DNA from: Marinoscillum sp040222955 | Lineage (GTDB): Bacteria > Bacteroidota > Bacteroidia > Cytophagales > Cyclobacteriaceae | Direction: 5' to 3' | NCBI RefSeq assembly: GCF_040222955.1 | Contig: NZ_JAVKCA010000024.1 | Location: forward strand, 1-64,000 | Length of the DNA stretch: 64,000 bases | Part shown: positions 43,681 to 52,964 of the stretch, in pieces | Position numbering within the stretch: position 1 is the stretch's first letter | Layout of the letters: each line of letters begins with the position of its first letter | The notes under the pieces: model-generated | The model's database searches: none | Told to the model about the DNA's origin: nothing | What the model saw: only the letters and a program-made list of their open reading frames with translations | Position numbers and translations under genes: made by a program

Positions 43681-46170
43681 ATGAAAATGATTGGATCTAA
43701 AATGACTGCAGGAGCAGTACTAACAAAAATGATTTATTGGTACCTACCAATATTCGTTTTCCTAAGTTGGACTAATATTTATGGATCTACTGCGTATACG
43801 GGTATGCGCAACATCACATCCATGGAATTAGTAGCAGATATGGGTGCAGGCTGGAATATTGGAAACAGCTTAGATTCTTATGCTGCTGATGAAACAGGCT
43901 GGGGAAACCCAGTTACAACCAAACCGATGATCGATTTAATCGCCTATCAGGGATTTAAAACATTGCGACTTCCTGTCACCTGGGAATTTCATATGGGGCC
44001 AGCTCCCAACTACACAATAGATCCAGTCTGGATGGATCGAGTGGAAGAAGTGGCTAATTACGCCTTTGATAACGATATGTATGTGATCATCAATATACAT
44101 CATGACGAATGGATAGTTCCAACTTACGCTGAGCTAAATGTTGTTAAAGACCGCCTCACCAAAGTTTGGACTCAAATAGCCAACCGTTTCAAAAATTATG
44201 GCGACTATCTGATTTTTGACACGATCAACGAACCTAGACTTAAGGGTTCACCTGAAGAATGGAGTGGAGGAACAGCAGAAGGCCGTGACGTCTTAAACCA
44301 ATATCATAAGGCGTGTGTTGATGCAATAAGGGCTACAGGAGGAAATAATGCAACTAGGCATTTAATGATTTCCACGTACGCTGCCAGTTCTACGGACAAT
44401 GCCATGAATGATTTTGTCTTGCCGAATAATGATAACAGAGCTATTGTCTCCATACACACTTACTTTCCATATCAGTTTTGTCTTGAGGGATCAGATGCTA
44501 CTTGGGGAACAAAAAGAGATAAAAACTCACTGGATTATGAACTTGACAGGGTGTATAACAAATTTGTCGCAAATGGTATTCCGGTAGTTTTAGGTGAGTG
44601 GGGATCAACTCATAACAATAATTTGTCTGATAGATTAGCTCATGCAGATCATTATGTGAAGGGAAGTATTGCTCGCGGAATGTGTCCGGTTTTGTGGGAC
44701 AATGGAAATGTTGCGGAATTTGGCATAATGGACAGAAATGATGTAAGCTGGGTTTTCCAGGAAATTGCAAATACTACCATTAATGCCGCATATGGTGAAA
44801 ACACTACATATCACCTCACTGTGGTTAATGGGTCTGCTGATGGAGATTATTTGCTAGGTGAATCTGTTAACCTGGTCGCAAATAGTGCCCCAGCCGGAAT
44901 GATCTTTAGTAAGTGGATAGGCCAAACCCAGGGTATTGCGGACATTTTTAATCCGAATACCACTTTAACCATGGGCGGTAAAGATATTCAGGTTGAAGCC
45001 TTATATGTATCCAATACCACATATAGCCTAACGGTAAACAATGGCAGCGGGGATGGAGATTACATTGAATCCGCAATTGTCAATGTTACAGCTGATCCAC
45101 CATTAGCTGACAAGGTTTTCAGTCAATGGTCAGGTGCTATTGCCTATATTGATAACATCAATAGTTCCACTACTTCGGTTACCATGCCTGCTCAAAATAT
45201 TTCAATAACAGCAAATTATTCACCAGCGACTTGCTTTGCCATTTCAAGTAGAATTGAAGCAGAAAATTACAAAAACATGTTTGGTATCCAAACAGAACCA
45301 TGTTCTGAGGGAGGTGAAAATGTTGGCTATATAGATGTTGATGACTGGATGGACTACTGCATAGACGTTGCATCTGAAGGTACCTATAAGCTGGATTTAA
45401 GAGTAGCTGCGGTTGATGCTACCGGTCAGGTACAGGTACAAATAAATGGCACTACTGAATCTACTGTAAATATTCCTGCTACAGGTGACTGGCAATCTTG
45501 GACAACCATTTCCTCGGGAACTTTCAATCTTGGTGTAGGGAAACATACATTGAGATTATATGCAACCGGGCCATTATTTAATATAAATTGGATTGAAGTA
45601 GTAGGCTCAAACCCTGGAAATGATACCGAGGCGCCATCTGCTCCAACACAATTATCAAAAACTGGTTCCTCTACAACGACAATTGATATTTCCTGGAATG
45701 CTTCCACGGATAATGTAGGTGTAATCGGCTATAATATGTTCCTTGACGGGGTTTCTGTGGGATCCACTGCAGGAACCAGCTATCAGTTTACTGGACTGGA
45801 AAGAAATACCAGTTATACTTTGGGCGTGAGTGCGTACGACGAAGCAGGAAATGAATCTGCAATTAGCACAATCACCACCAGAACCAGGGCTAATGGGGCT
45901 AGATTAGGAGAAAGTGCATTGACGGTTGAGTCAGCAGCTCCAGTAATTGTGTATCCAAATCCAGTAAATGAGTCCCTAAAAATTCAAATGCCGGAGGAGC
46001 TTGGCAGTGGAGTTCTGTCTATTTATGACTCCTATGGAAGAAAGGTGTTTGCGCAAAGTAATCTTATTGGAATTGTAAACGTAGATATGTCCCAATTTGA
46101 AACAGGAATCTATGTTTTGAAGGTTACCCTCAATTCCGAAACCTCTACTCACAAAGTATACAAAAAATAA
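43681..46170 (+). CDS. Secreted GH5 endoglucanase/mannanase-type glycanase with CBM6, Fn3 and T9SS type A tail
   Basis: An 829-residue multidomain enzyme. The signal peptide is probably MIYWYLPIFVFLSWTNIYGS, so the start may be an inner Met (43726-43728). The GH5 domain spans about residues 45-375: GAGWNIGNSLDS, TLRLPVTWEFHMG, INIHHDEW, the acid/base FDTINEPR (E184) and the nucleophile VVLGEWGS (E306). Two InlB-type beta repeats follow (about 378-515: GEDG-like spacing with KWIGQTQGI, QWSGAIAYI and ITANYS). Then come CBM6 (about 517-645, RIEAENYKNM, YIDVDDWMDY), Fn3 (about 655-745, WNASTDNVGVIGYNMFLDG) and a type A sorting domain (VYPNPVNESLKIQ to VYKK). The exact substrate is open. The hybrid sensor gene 268 bp downstream probably controls it. 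Confidence 0.92.
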   Translation: MKMIGSKMTAGAVLTKMIYWYLPIFVFLSWTNIYGSTAYTGMRNITSMELVADMGAGWNIGNSLDSYAADETGWGNPVTTKPMIDLIAYQGFKTLRLPVTWEFHMGPAPNYTIDPVWMDRVEEVANYAFDNDMYVIINIHHDEWIVPTYAELNVVKDRLTKVWTQIANRFKNYGDYLIFDTINEPRLKGSPEEWSGGTAEGRDVLNQYHKACVDAIRATGGNNATRHLMISTYAASSTDNAMNDFVLPNNDNRAIVSIHTYFPYQFCLEGSDATWGTKRDKNSLDYELDRVYNKFVANGIPVVLGEWGSTHNNNLSDRLAHADHYVKGSIARGMCPVLWDNGNVAEFGIMDRNDVSWVFQEIANTTINAAYGENTTYHLTVVNGSADGDYLLGESVNLVANSAPAGMIFSKWIGQTQGIADIFNPNTTLTMGGKDIQVEALYVSNTTYSLTVNNGSGDGDYIESAIVNVTADPPLADKVFSQWSGAIAYIDNINSSTTSVTMPAQNISITANYSPATCFAISSRIEAENYKNMFGIQTEPCSEGGENVGYIDVDDWMDYCIDVASEGTYKLDLRVAAVDATGQVQVQINGTTESTVNIPATGDWQSWTTISSGTFNLGVGKHTLRLYATGPLFNINWIEVVGSNPGNDTEAPSAPTQLSKTGSSTTTIDISWNASTDNVGVIGYNMFLDGVSVGSTAGTSYQFTGLERNTSYTLGVSAYDEAGNESAISTITTRTRANGARLGESALTVESAAPVIVYPNPVNESLKIQMPEELGSGVLSIYDSYGRKVFAQSNLIGIVNVDMSQFETGIYVLKVTLNSETSTHKVYKK

Positions 46171-46190
46171 CCATCACATAACAAGTACAA

Positions 46191-46235
46191 TAAACCTGCC
46201 TAAACGAATTTGTTTAGGCAGGTTTACCTTTTCAC
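46191..46235 (+). terminator. Terminator of the GH5 gene
   Basis: Perfect 15-bp arms TAAACCTGCCTAAAC (46191-46205) and GTTTAGGCAGGTTTA (46212-46226) with a six-base loop are followed by CCTTTTC. They separate the GH5 gene from the regulator gene. Confidence 0.85.
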
Positions 46236-46437
46236 CTATGTGATAACAATGACCTCAAATATGCCACTTCGGCACCCACAATACTATAATCAGTGTATAA
46301 AAACGTTTTTGAGCATGCATGATTAAATCCAATCGTCAAAATTATTGATACCAATAAGAAGTAGTATAAGGAAGAATTTATTATTACATTAGACCTTGAC
46401 AGTAAGCTACGGGTATCCTAAGAGGAGGGGATCATCA

Positions 46438-49400
46438 ATGATTTTTCAAACTAGAAGAAATACTGTGGAGTTGTTGCGATATGTAATACTATGCAGCGTC
46501 TTTTTCCATTGTAATTCGGTTGCTTTTGGCAATCCCTTCAAATCAAAAAATTACACTCAAGCTCAAGGACTGACATCAAATACCATTACCCAAATCTTCC
46601 AGGATCATTACGGGTTTGTCTGGTTGGGTACACCAGATGGCTTAAATCGCTTTGACGGCATAGAATTTAACTGCTTTACCCACAACCCTACAGATTCCAC
46701 CAGCATCTCAAATAATGAGATTCAATTCATTTTTGAAGATCAGCACAATGACTTATGGGTGGGCACCAGATATGGATTGAGTCAATTCAACCGTCTGACG
46801 GAGACTTTCAGAAATATTTACTTTAACAAAAATCAAAAGGATTCCAGCCTTTTTGATGTGACATATCAGCGAACCAATAATCTTAGATTTTATGCCTATT
46901 TCGCACCTCATGATAGCAGTGTCTGGCTAAGTTCTGATTACAGCGAATTGATTCATTACAAAATAAATTCCAGGCAGGCGAAACGATATCGCCCTTATGA
47001 GAACACTTCTGCGTCCGTAATTACCGGGCATAGCCCTGGAAAATTGTGGATTGGCACAGCAAACAGAGGTTTATTGCTGTACGATTACCAAAATCAGCGC
47101 ATTACAAGATCGTATTTAGCCAATAATCAAGATTCAAAGCAAAAAGCCCAACATATACTGAGCATTGAACCATATGGTGAAACGTCCTATCTGGTCGGGA
47201 CAAACGGAGGTGGTTTATACATTTACAAAAGTCAGAGTGATGAGTTTGAGCGGATAATCATCCCGAATTCTACAGAGAGTAGTAAAATTTCAACTTTCAT
47301 TTCATCTATAATTCATTTGAAGGATCACAAATACCTTCTTGGAACTGATGGCGCAGGCATTCAAACCATTGATATTAAGAACCGGAAGTTAATAGAAACG
47401 ACCCACTCGAAAAGTATAAATACGTTTATTAGCAATCCTATTATACGCTGTTTATTCATTGATCGCGATAAAAATTTATGGGCCGGAAACTACCATGGAG
47501 GGGTAAATGTGATTGACTATTTTACTAATAACCAGATTGTACACATCAAGCCCAGGCGAGATGAAATTATTTACACAGGTGCCAATATGGTTAATTCACT
47601 AATGAGGGACACCAGGGGTAAATTATGGGTCGGAACTGATGCGGGCACTATCCTTATTTACAATTCAGACTATAGCCTCCACAGAACCATTGACGGACCG
47701 AAGCCTTCATCAGGTGAAAAGAATGCTATTTTATCCTTGTATCAGGATTCTCAGGGTCAAATCTGGGTAGGTACCTTTTTGCTTGGACTGAGTAGGTTAG
47801 ATACAGTACGCCAATCTTTTCAAAGTTATTCATCCAATACTTTTGACGAAGGAAGCATTCCACACAATGATGTTAGAGCCATTATTGAAGACTCTCAAAA
47901 GCGATTATGGGTCGGAACCAATGGAGGCGGTATAGGGATTCTAGATAAAACGACTCATAGCTTTCAAACAATTTCACAATTCAAAAACAGCGCGGACTCC
48001 AGTTTAAGAATTTATTGTGATAATGTAACAAGTTTTTATAAAGATAAGCAGGAGAATATATGGATTTCTACCATAAACGGCTTATATGTTTATGTAGATA
48101 AAACCGGTGTAATACACTTTTTTGATTCGGACATTCCTGAAAATTCATTGTACGGAAAAAAGATCAATGCAATACTTCAGGAAAATGAAAGTGATTTCCT
48201 TATCGGGAGTTCTGTGGGACTGTTTAGGCTCCGAATGCCAAATGGTCCTGGAGAAAAATTTTATCTAGAATCCCCACAGAACAAACTCAGCAACACCAAT
48301 ATAAAAAGTATGCTATCAGATGAAACTGGAAACTTATGGCTTGGCCACAATAAAGGTATCACCAGGTTAGATAAAAAATCTCAAACAGTTCATCTGTTTA
48401 ATCAGCAACACGGGTTTCAATTAGAAGGGTATAATGTCAATGCAGCATTAACTTTAGCATCTGGCGAATTATGTTTTGGCGGGGTAAACGGATTTAACGT
48501 GTTCTCACCTCATCAAATAAGGTTGGATAGTTCTGTTGCTGAAGTTATTCTTACAAACATTGAAGTGGGAGGTAAAGAATTAGCCAAAATTGAAGAAAAG
48601 CTTAAAACAAAAAACCTCAGATCAATTCATGAGTTGGAAAAAATCATCCTATCCAGCAAAGATTATATTCTCAAACTAGAATTTGTAGCCCCGAATTATC
48701 GTTATCCAGAAAATTTAAATTACACATACAGACTGGATGGATTTGATCAACCGGAACAATGGACTGAAGTTAATGCAACCCAAAGATCAGTTACATATAC
48801 CAACCTGAATCCCGGGGAATATAATTTCATTATTAAGGCGTCAAATAATAATGTCTGGAGTAGCAAAACCACTTCCCTTAATATTATTGTTACACCACCA
48901 TTTTGGAAGACAAATATATTTTACTTCATGTTTGTACTGGTCATCGTAGCTAGCTTGCTCTGGCTACGAAATTCGGTCTTGAAAATAGAAAGACAAAGAG
49001 TTCTTAAAAACAAAATTGACCATGAAAACCAGATAAATGAGCAGAAGTTTAAATTCTTCACAAACATCTCTCATGAGATCAGAACTCCTTTAACGCTGAT
49101 AATTGAACCACTTAAGAAAATTCTGGGCTCAGAAGAATATCAATACCAAAACAATGTGAATAAACCTCTGTCACAGAATGAGGAAAACTTACGGCTTATC
49201 TACAAAAATGCAATTCGATTACATCGAATAGTTGATCAACTAATGGATTTTAGGAAGATGGAAGCTGGTGTTATGCCTTTAAATATTGCCGAAAATGATT
49301 TGGTAGGCTTCATAAAGGAAACCTGCAATCTATTTAGCCTGCTTGTTGACCAAAAGAAATCAAGCCTGATTTTTCAAACTACGCATAACAAATTGCTCAT

Positions 49401-50649
49401 GCCATTTGACTTTGATAAGCTTGAAAAAGTTCTTCTGAATCTTTTGTCAAACGCGTTTAAATTTTCATTTCCTGAAGCAAAGGTTGTTGTAAAACTTGAT
49501 GTGATTATTACAGAAACTGAACAACAATTTGCCAGTATCACTGTCAGAGATAATGGGATAGGAATCCCCAGGAATGAAATAGAGAACATTTTTGAACGAT
49601 TCTATCAGGTAAAACATGATAACTACTTCCACCATGGCTCCGGGGTTGGATTATCTTTTGTGAAAGAAATAATGGAACTACTGAAAGGCAAAATTGAAGT
49701 AAGAAGTGACGTTGGAAAAGGGACTGATTTTACAATTTTGCTGCCTTTAGGTGATCATGAATATGAAAAAGCGAAAACGGTAAGAAATCACACCATTTAC
49801 AATACCCTTTCACAAAATGACCTTGCAGAATCCGAAAAGGATTCTAACCAGATCAAAAAAACACATAGTGATAAATACTCCATACTACTAGTAGAAGACA
49901 ATGACGACATAAGACGACTAATTTACCAGGCTTTGGAAAGTGATTTCAACATCGAAACCGCTAAAGATGGAAGGGAAGGGGTGATCATGGCAAAGAAGAA
50001 TTACCCGAACCTGATAATATCAGACATAATGATGCCCTATTTAGACGGTTATGAGCTCTGTAAGGAGTTGAAAAAAGATGTAAACACCTGTCATATCCCA
50101 ATAATTTTGCTTTCAGCTAAAAGTTCTGATGAAAGCGTGATCGAAGGGTATGAAACAGGAGCTGATGAATATATACCTAAGCCATTTAGTTCAGGTGTTC
50201 TGAAAACCAGGGTCAATAACCTCATCAAAAACAGAACTATTCTTAGAGATCGTTTTCTCAAAGAAATTGATATTCTACCCGGGGATTTTACTAACATAAA
50301 AAGAGATGAGAGGTTATTAAACAAGTTCATCCAGATAGTGGAACAAAACTGCCACAGAAGCGACTTTAACGCCGATAAGTTTGGACAAATGGCCGGTATG
50401 AGTAGATCGGTGTTGTATAGCAAGGTTAAAGAGATTACAGGGCAAACCGTAGCAGATTTTATTAAAATAATCCGTCTGAAAATGGCCGCTAAATTATTAA
50501 GAAGGAAGGAGTACTCAGTTCAAGAAATTTCTGAAAAAACCGGATACAAATATCTATCTCATTTCTCAAGAAGCTTTTCTGAATATTTTGGCGTCTCACC
50601 TAGCAAATTTATAGAGATGACTGAATTTAATGAAGAGCGATCAATTTAG
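46438..50649 (+). CDS. Hybrid two-component system sensor/regulator (HTCS) with Reg_prop propeller and AraC output
   Basis: A single protein of about 1403 residues; ATG 46438 has a strong ribosome site (AGAGGAGG, 46420-46427), unlike most genes here. The order is signal peptide, two seven-bladed Reg_prop propellers (about 30-700; repeats such as DHYGFVWLGTPDGLNRFD, DSQGQIWVGTFLLGLSRLD, DETGNLWLGHNKGITRLD), Y_Y_Y (about 745-805), one membrane helix (about 826-845), HisKA with FFTNISHEIRTPLTL (H879), HATPase with DNGIGIP and GSGVGLSFV, receiver with LVEDNDD and SDIMMPYLDGYE (D1196), and an AraC-type HTH (KIIRLKMAAKLLRRKEYSVQ to FGVSPSKF). HTCS proteins sense oligosaccharides in the periplasm and activate nearby glycan genes; the GH5 gene upstream is the obvious target. 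Confidence 0.96.
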   Translation: MIFQTRRNTVELLRYVILCSVFFHCNSVAFGNPFKSKNYTQAQGLTSNTITQIFQDHYGFVWLGTPDGLNRFDGIEFNCFTHNPTDSTSISNNEIQFIFEDQHNDLWVGTRYGLSQFNRLTETFRNIYFNKNQKDSSLFDVTYQRTNNLRFYAYFAPHDSSVWLSSDYSELIHYKINSRQAKRYRPYENTSASVITGHSPGKLWIGTANRGLLLYDYQNQRITRSYLANNQDSKQKAQHILSIEPYGETSYLVGTNGGGLYIYKSQSDEFERIIIPNSTESSKISTFISSIIHLKDHKYLLGTDGAGIQTIDIKNRKLIETTHSKSINTFISNPIIRCLFIDRDKNLWAGNYHGGVNVIDYFTNNQIVHIKPRRDEIIYTGANMVNSLMRDTRGKLWVGTDAGTILIYNSDYSLHRTIDGPKPSSGEKNAILSLYQDSQGQIWVGTFLLGLSRLDTVRQSFQSYSSNTFDEGSIPHNDVRAIIEDSQKRLWVGTNGGGIGILDKTTHSFQTISQFKNSADSSLRIYCDNVTSFYKDKQENIWISTINGLYVYVDKTGVIHFFDSDIPENSLYGKKINAILQENESDFLIGSSVGLFRLRMPNGPGEKFYLESPQNKLSNTNIKSMLSDETGNLWLGHNKGITRLDKKSQTVHLFNQQHGFQLEGYNVNAALTLASGELCFGGVNGFNVFSPHQIRLDSSVAEVILTNIEVGGKELAKIEEKLKTKNLRSIHELEKIILSSKDYILKLEFVAPNYRYPENLNYTYRLDGFDQPEQWTEVNATQRSVTYTNLNPGEYNFIIKASNNNVWSSKTTSLNIIVTPPFWKTNIFYFMFVLVIVASLLWLRNSVLKIERQRVLKNKIDHENQINEQKFKFFTNISHEIRTPLTLIIEPLKKILGSEEYQYQNNVNKPLSQNEENLRLIYKNAIRLHRIVDQLMDFRKMEAGVMPLNIAENDLVGFIKETCNLFSLLVDQKKSSLIFQTTHNKLLMPFDFDKLEKVLLNLLSNAFKFSFPEAKVVVKLDVIITETEQQFASITVRDNGIGIPRNEIENIFERFYQVKHDNYFHHGSGVGLSFVKEIMELLKGKIEVRSDVGKGTDFTILLPLGDHEYEKAKTVRNHTIYNTLSQNDLAESEKDSNQIKKTHSDKYSILLVEDNDDIRRLIYQALESDFNIETAKDGREGVIMAKKNYPNLIISDIMMPYLDGYELCKELKKDVNTCHIPIILLSAKSSDESVIEGYETGADEYIPKPFSSGVLKTRVNNLIKNRTILRDRFLKEIDILPGDFTNIKRDERLLNKFIQIVEQNCHRSDFNADKFGQMAGMSRSVLYSKVKEITGQTVADFIKIIRLKMAAKLLRRKEYSVQEISEKTGYKYLSHFSRSFSEYFGVSPSKFIEMTEFNEERSI

Positions 50650-50885
50650 AGAGGATAAGAACAAAGTTTCCTTTCTCGAATTTGTACACCCTATCATAAT
50701 TGATAGGATTAAACTAATAATAATGACAAGTTTTGCATCCTCAGGTGCACAGCCATTAATTACTAGGCCGGTAACAACCAATGACACCGTTGATTTGAAA
50801 ACAAAATTGATATAAACACACTTTTACCTTTCCTTTGCCCGATACCAATTCCTGCGAGGAACCTGCTCGATAAAAGCAAAATAAA

Positions 50886-51248
50886 ATGCAAAACGATCCT
50901 ACTTTAGACCCCAAATACCTTGGCAAAATCTCCTCTGATTTTGTGAAAGTCTCTGAGTACCTCAAAGAGGCTTCCTATCTCATCAGGAAGAAGGGTTTTT
51001 CGGAGTATCCGGTGTTTCCGGTATCCAAAGAAGATGTACCCATAGGCCAGTTGCTGTACGAAAAAGGCAAACTGGAAAATGAATGGAACTACTACGCTTC
51101 TTTCATGGAGGAGTTTGCCCAGCGGCAGCTCATTGCCGAAGAACAAAAATTCAAAGAAGCATATAAAGACCCGGATGAGTACTGCTGCCTTTTCATCGTA
51201 GATCGGGAATTCACAAACTTCTTATTTATCCCTTTCCCCGAAGATTGA
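50886..51248 (+). CDS. Conserved hypothetical protein (120 residues)
   Basis: A small cytoplasmic protein with no signal or membrane segment: DPKYLGKISSDFVKVSEYLK, IRKKGFSEYPVFPVSKEDVP, then a helical middle (ENEWNYYASFMEEFAQRQL) and a C-terminal beta segment (DEYCCLFIVDREFTNFLFIP). The composition and the compact helix-strand pattern look like a real folded domain, and similar short proteins occur in Cytophagales. No function is known. It is followed 43 bp later by the mechanosensitive channel gene and may be co-transcribed with it. The 236 bp upstream contain an inverted repeat CTATCA/TGATAG near 50690. Confidence 0.6.
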   Translation: MQNDPTLDPKYLGKISSDFVKVSEYLKEASYLIRKKGFSEYPVFPVSKEDVPIGQLLYEKGKLENEWNYYASFMEEFAQRQLIAEEQKFKEAYKDPDEYCCLFIVDREFTNFLFIPFPED

Positions 51249-51291
51249 CATTTTTCATAACAAAATCACCGGTTAAAATATTACTAACTGT

Positions 51292-52122
51292 ATGGAAGAA
51301 CAAGTAAATCAAATCACAGACCTATCTGCTATAGCGATGGAGTATGCATGGGAATATGGACCTAAAGTTGTCCTGGCCATTATCACCCTTATCATTGGTC
51401 TCTGGATCATTGGGATGGTATCACGTGGGTTTGAGAAGGTCATGAAAAAAAGAAACTTTGACCCTTCTCTCACACCTTTTCTAAAAACCCTCCTCAGTGC
51501 TTTACTGAAAGTGATGCTCTTCATCTCTGTCATAGGCATGGTGGGTATAGAAGTCACTAGCTTTATCGCCATTCTGGGAGCCGCTGGTCTGGCGGTTGGT
51601 CTGGCCCTGCAGGGTACGCTCCAAAATTTTGCCGGTGGGGTGATCATCCTCCTCCTGAGACCCTTCAAAGTAGGTGACGTCATTGACGCCAAAGGCTACA
51701 TGGGTACGGTCAAAGAAATTCACATATTCTACACCATCGTCAACACCTTCGACAAAAAAGTGGTCTACATCCCCAATGGCACACTCGCCAATTCGGACAT
51801 GACCAACCTCTCACAAGAAGAAGACAGACGAAATGAATGGAAATTTGGCATTGCGTATGGTGACGATGTAGACAAAGCCAAGACCCTGCTTCGAAAATTT
51901 ATTGATGAAGACGAGCGAATACTGAAGGAGCCTGAACCATTTATTGCAGTACATTCTCTGGGTGACAGCTCGGTGAATCTGGTGGTTCGCACCTGGTCCA
52001 AAGCGGGCGATCTCTGGCCTGTATATTTTGACATGAACGAAAAGGTATACAAGCAATTCGCAAAAGAAGGCCTCAACATTCCCTTTCCGCAAATGGATGT
52101 GCATGTGCACAACCAGAAATAG
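51292..52122 (+). CDS. mscS: Small-conductance mechanosensitive channel (MscS family)
   Basis: A 276-residue inner-membrane channel that opens under membrane tension to release solutes. Three membrane helices are visible at about residues 22-45, 66-86 and 90-118. The third has the conserved Ala/Gly pore pattern GAAGLAVGLALQGTLQNFAGG. The beta domain follows with PFKVGDVIDAKGYMGTVKEI, and a C-terminal domain ends LNIPFPQMDVHVHNQK. The length and motifs are those of E. coli MscS. A strong terminator follows at 52143. Confidence 0.95.
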   Translation: MEEQVNQITDLSAIAMEYAWEYGPKVVLAIITLIIGLWIIGMVSRGFEKVMKKRNFDPSLTPFLKTLLSALLKVMLFISVIGMVGIEVTSFIAILGAAGLAVGLALQGTLQNFAGGVIILLLRPFKVGDVIDAKGYMGTVKEIHIFYTIVNTFDKKVVYIPNGTLANSDMTNLSQEEDRRNEWKFGIAYGDDVDKAKTLLRKFIDEDERILKEPEPFIAVHSLGDSSVNLVVRTWSKAGDLWPVYFDMNEKVYKQFAKEGLNIPFPQMDVHVHNQK

Positions 52123-52142
52123 CGAATTAAAGAATAGAATGC

Positions 52143-52172
52143 GCTCCTCAAATTTTTGAGGAGCTTTTTTTT
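52143..52172 (+). terminator. Terminator of mscS
   Basis: Arms GCTCCTCAAA (52143-52152) and TTTGAGGAGC (52155-52164) are followed by eight T residues. Confidence 0.9.
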
Positions 52173-52247
52173 ACCCCTTTCAGAAGTGAAATAGGGTTCG
52201 GAGAATGAAAATTCATATATTTTCGAAATCTCAAAATCAAATACCCC

Positions 52248-52961
52248 ATGAGAGTACTTCTTGTTTTAAGTCTACTAATTACCTCCACACTGCATGCTCA
52301 GGCTCAAAGCGACTACCTGGTCACTTCCTCAAAGGACACACTTCGAGGCAAAGTATCTCTCCTACTTCAGGAAAAACTGACAGAAAAAGTAACTGTAACC
52401 ACAGAAGACGAAACACGAACATTTCATTCGGGTCAGCTGATTGCTGCCCGTATCAATGAAGTCACCTACAAAAGCATAAAACATGGCGATAAGTACCGGA
52501 TGATGAAAGAAATCACACCGGGTTATCTTGGTCTGTATTCCTTTCGTTTTGAAGACAATTATGATTTTGATCCCAAATTCCTGTATAAAGTCACCGGTGA
52601 GGGCCAGGAAATACCCACTTTTGGTTTTCGGGCTGTGGCGGCTGACTTTCTGAGCGAATGCCCCTCTATCGTGCAAGCCATCAAAGACAAAACCTATAAA
52701 ATCTCAGAGCTTTCCACACTGGTAGATGACTACAATACCCGATGCCTGAATACCCGAATGAAGTCCAAAGGAGCTGAAGTCAAAGAAATAAATACGCTTC
52801 TGGATCAGATCGCCGAACTTCAGCAGCTACTTCGGGATATCCAAGCCAAAAAAGATGCAGGTGAAAAAATCCCCCAGTATATGATCAAGGCATTGGAAGC
52901 ACATGCCAATCATAACCTCAGTGGAGACCTGAATCTGCTACTGGAGCAATTGACTCAATAA
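52248..52961 (+). CDS. Secreted hypothetical protein (237 residues)
   Basis: The signal peptide (VLLVLSLLITSTLHAQAQ) is followed by a beta domain (SDYLVTSSKDTLRGKVSLLL, FHSGQLIAARINEVTYKSIK) of the kind seen in many small Bacteroidota periplasmic proteins that begin with a 'D-x-G-Y/L-V' type strand. The C-terminal half is helical (SECPSIVQAIKDKTYKISEL, then a coiled coil rich in Gln and Leu). It has no membrane or sorting domain. The function is unknown. A TATATTTT box lies about 30 bases upstream, within a region resembling a Bacteroidota promoter. It converges with the amidohydrolase gene, with three bases between their stops. Confidence 0.7.
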   Translation: MRVLLVLSLLITSTLHAQAQSDYLVTSSKDTLRGKVSLLLQEKLTEKVTVTTEDETRTFHSGQLIAARINEVTYKSIKHGDKYRMMKEITPGYLGLYSFRFEDNYDFDPKFLYKVTGEGQEIPTFGFRAVAADFLSECPSIVQAIKDKTYKISELSTLVDDYNTRCLNTRMKSKGAEVKEINTLLDQIAELQQLLRDIQAKKDAGEKIPQYMIKALEAHANHNLSGDLNLLLEQLTQ

Positions 52962-52964
52962 AGG

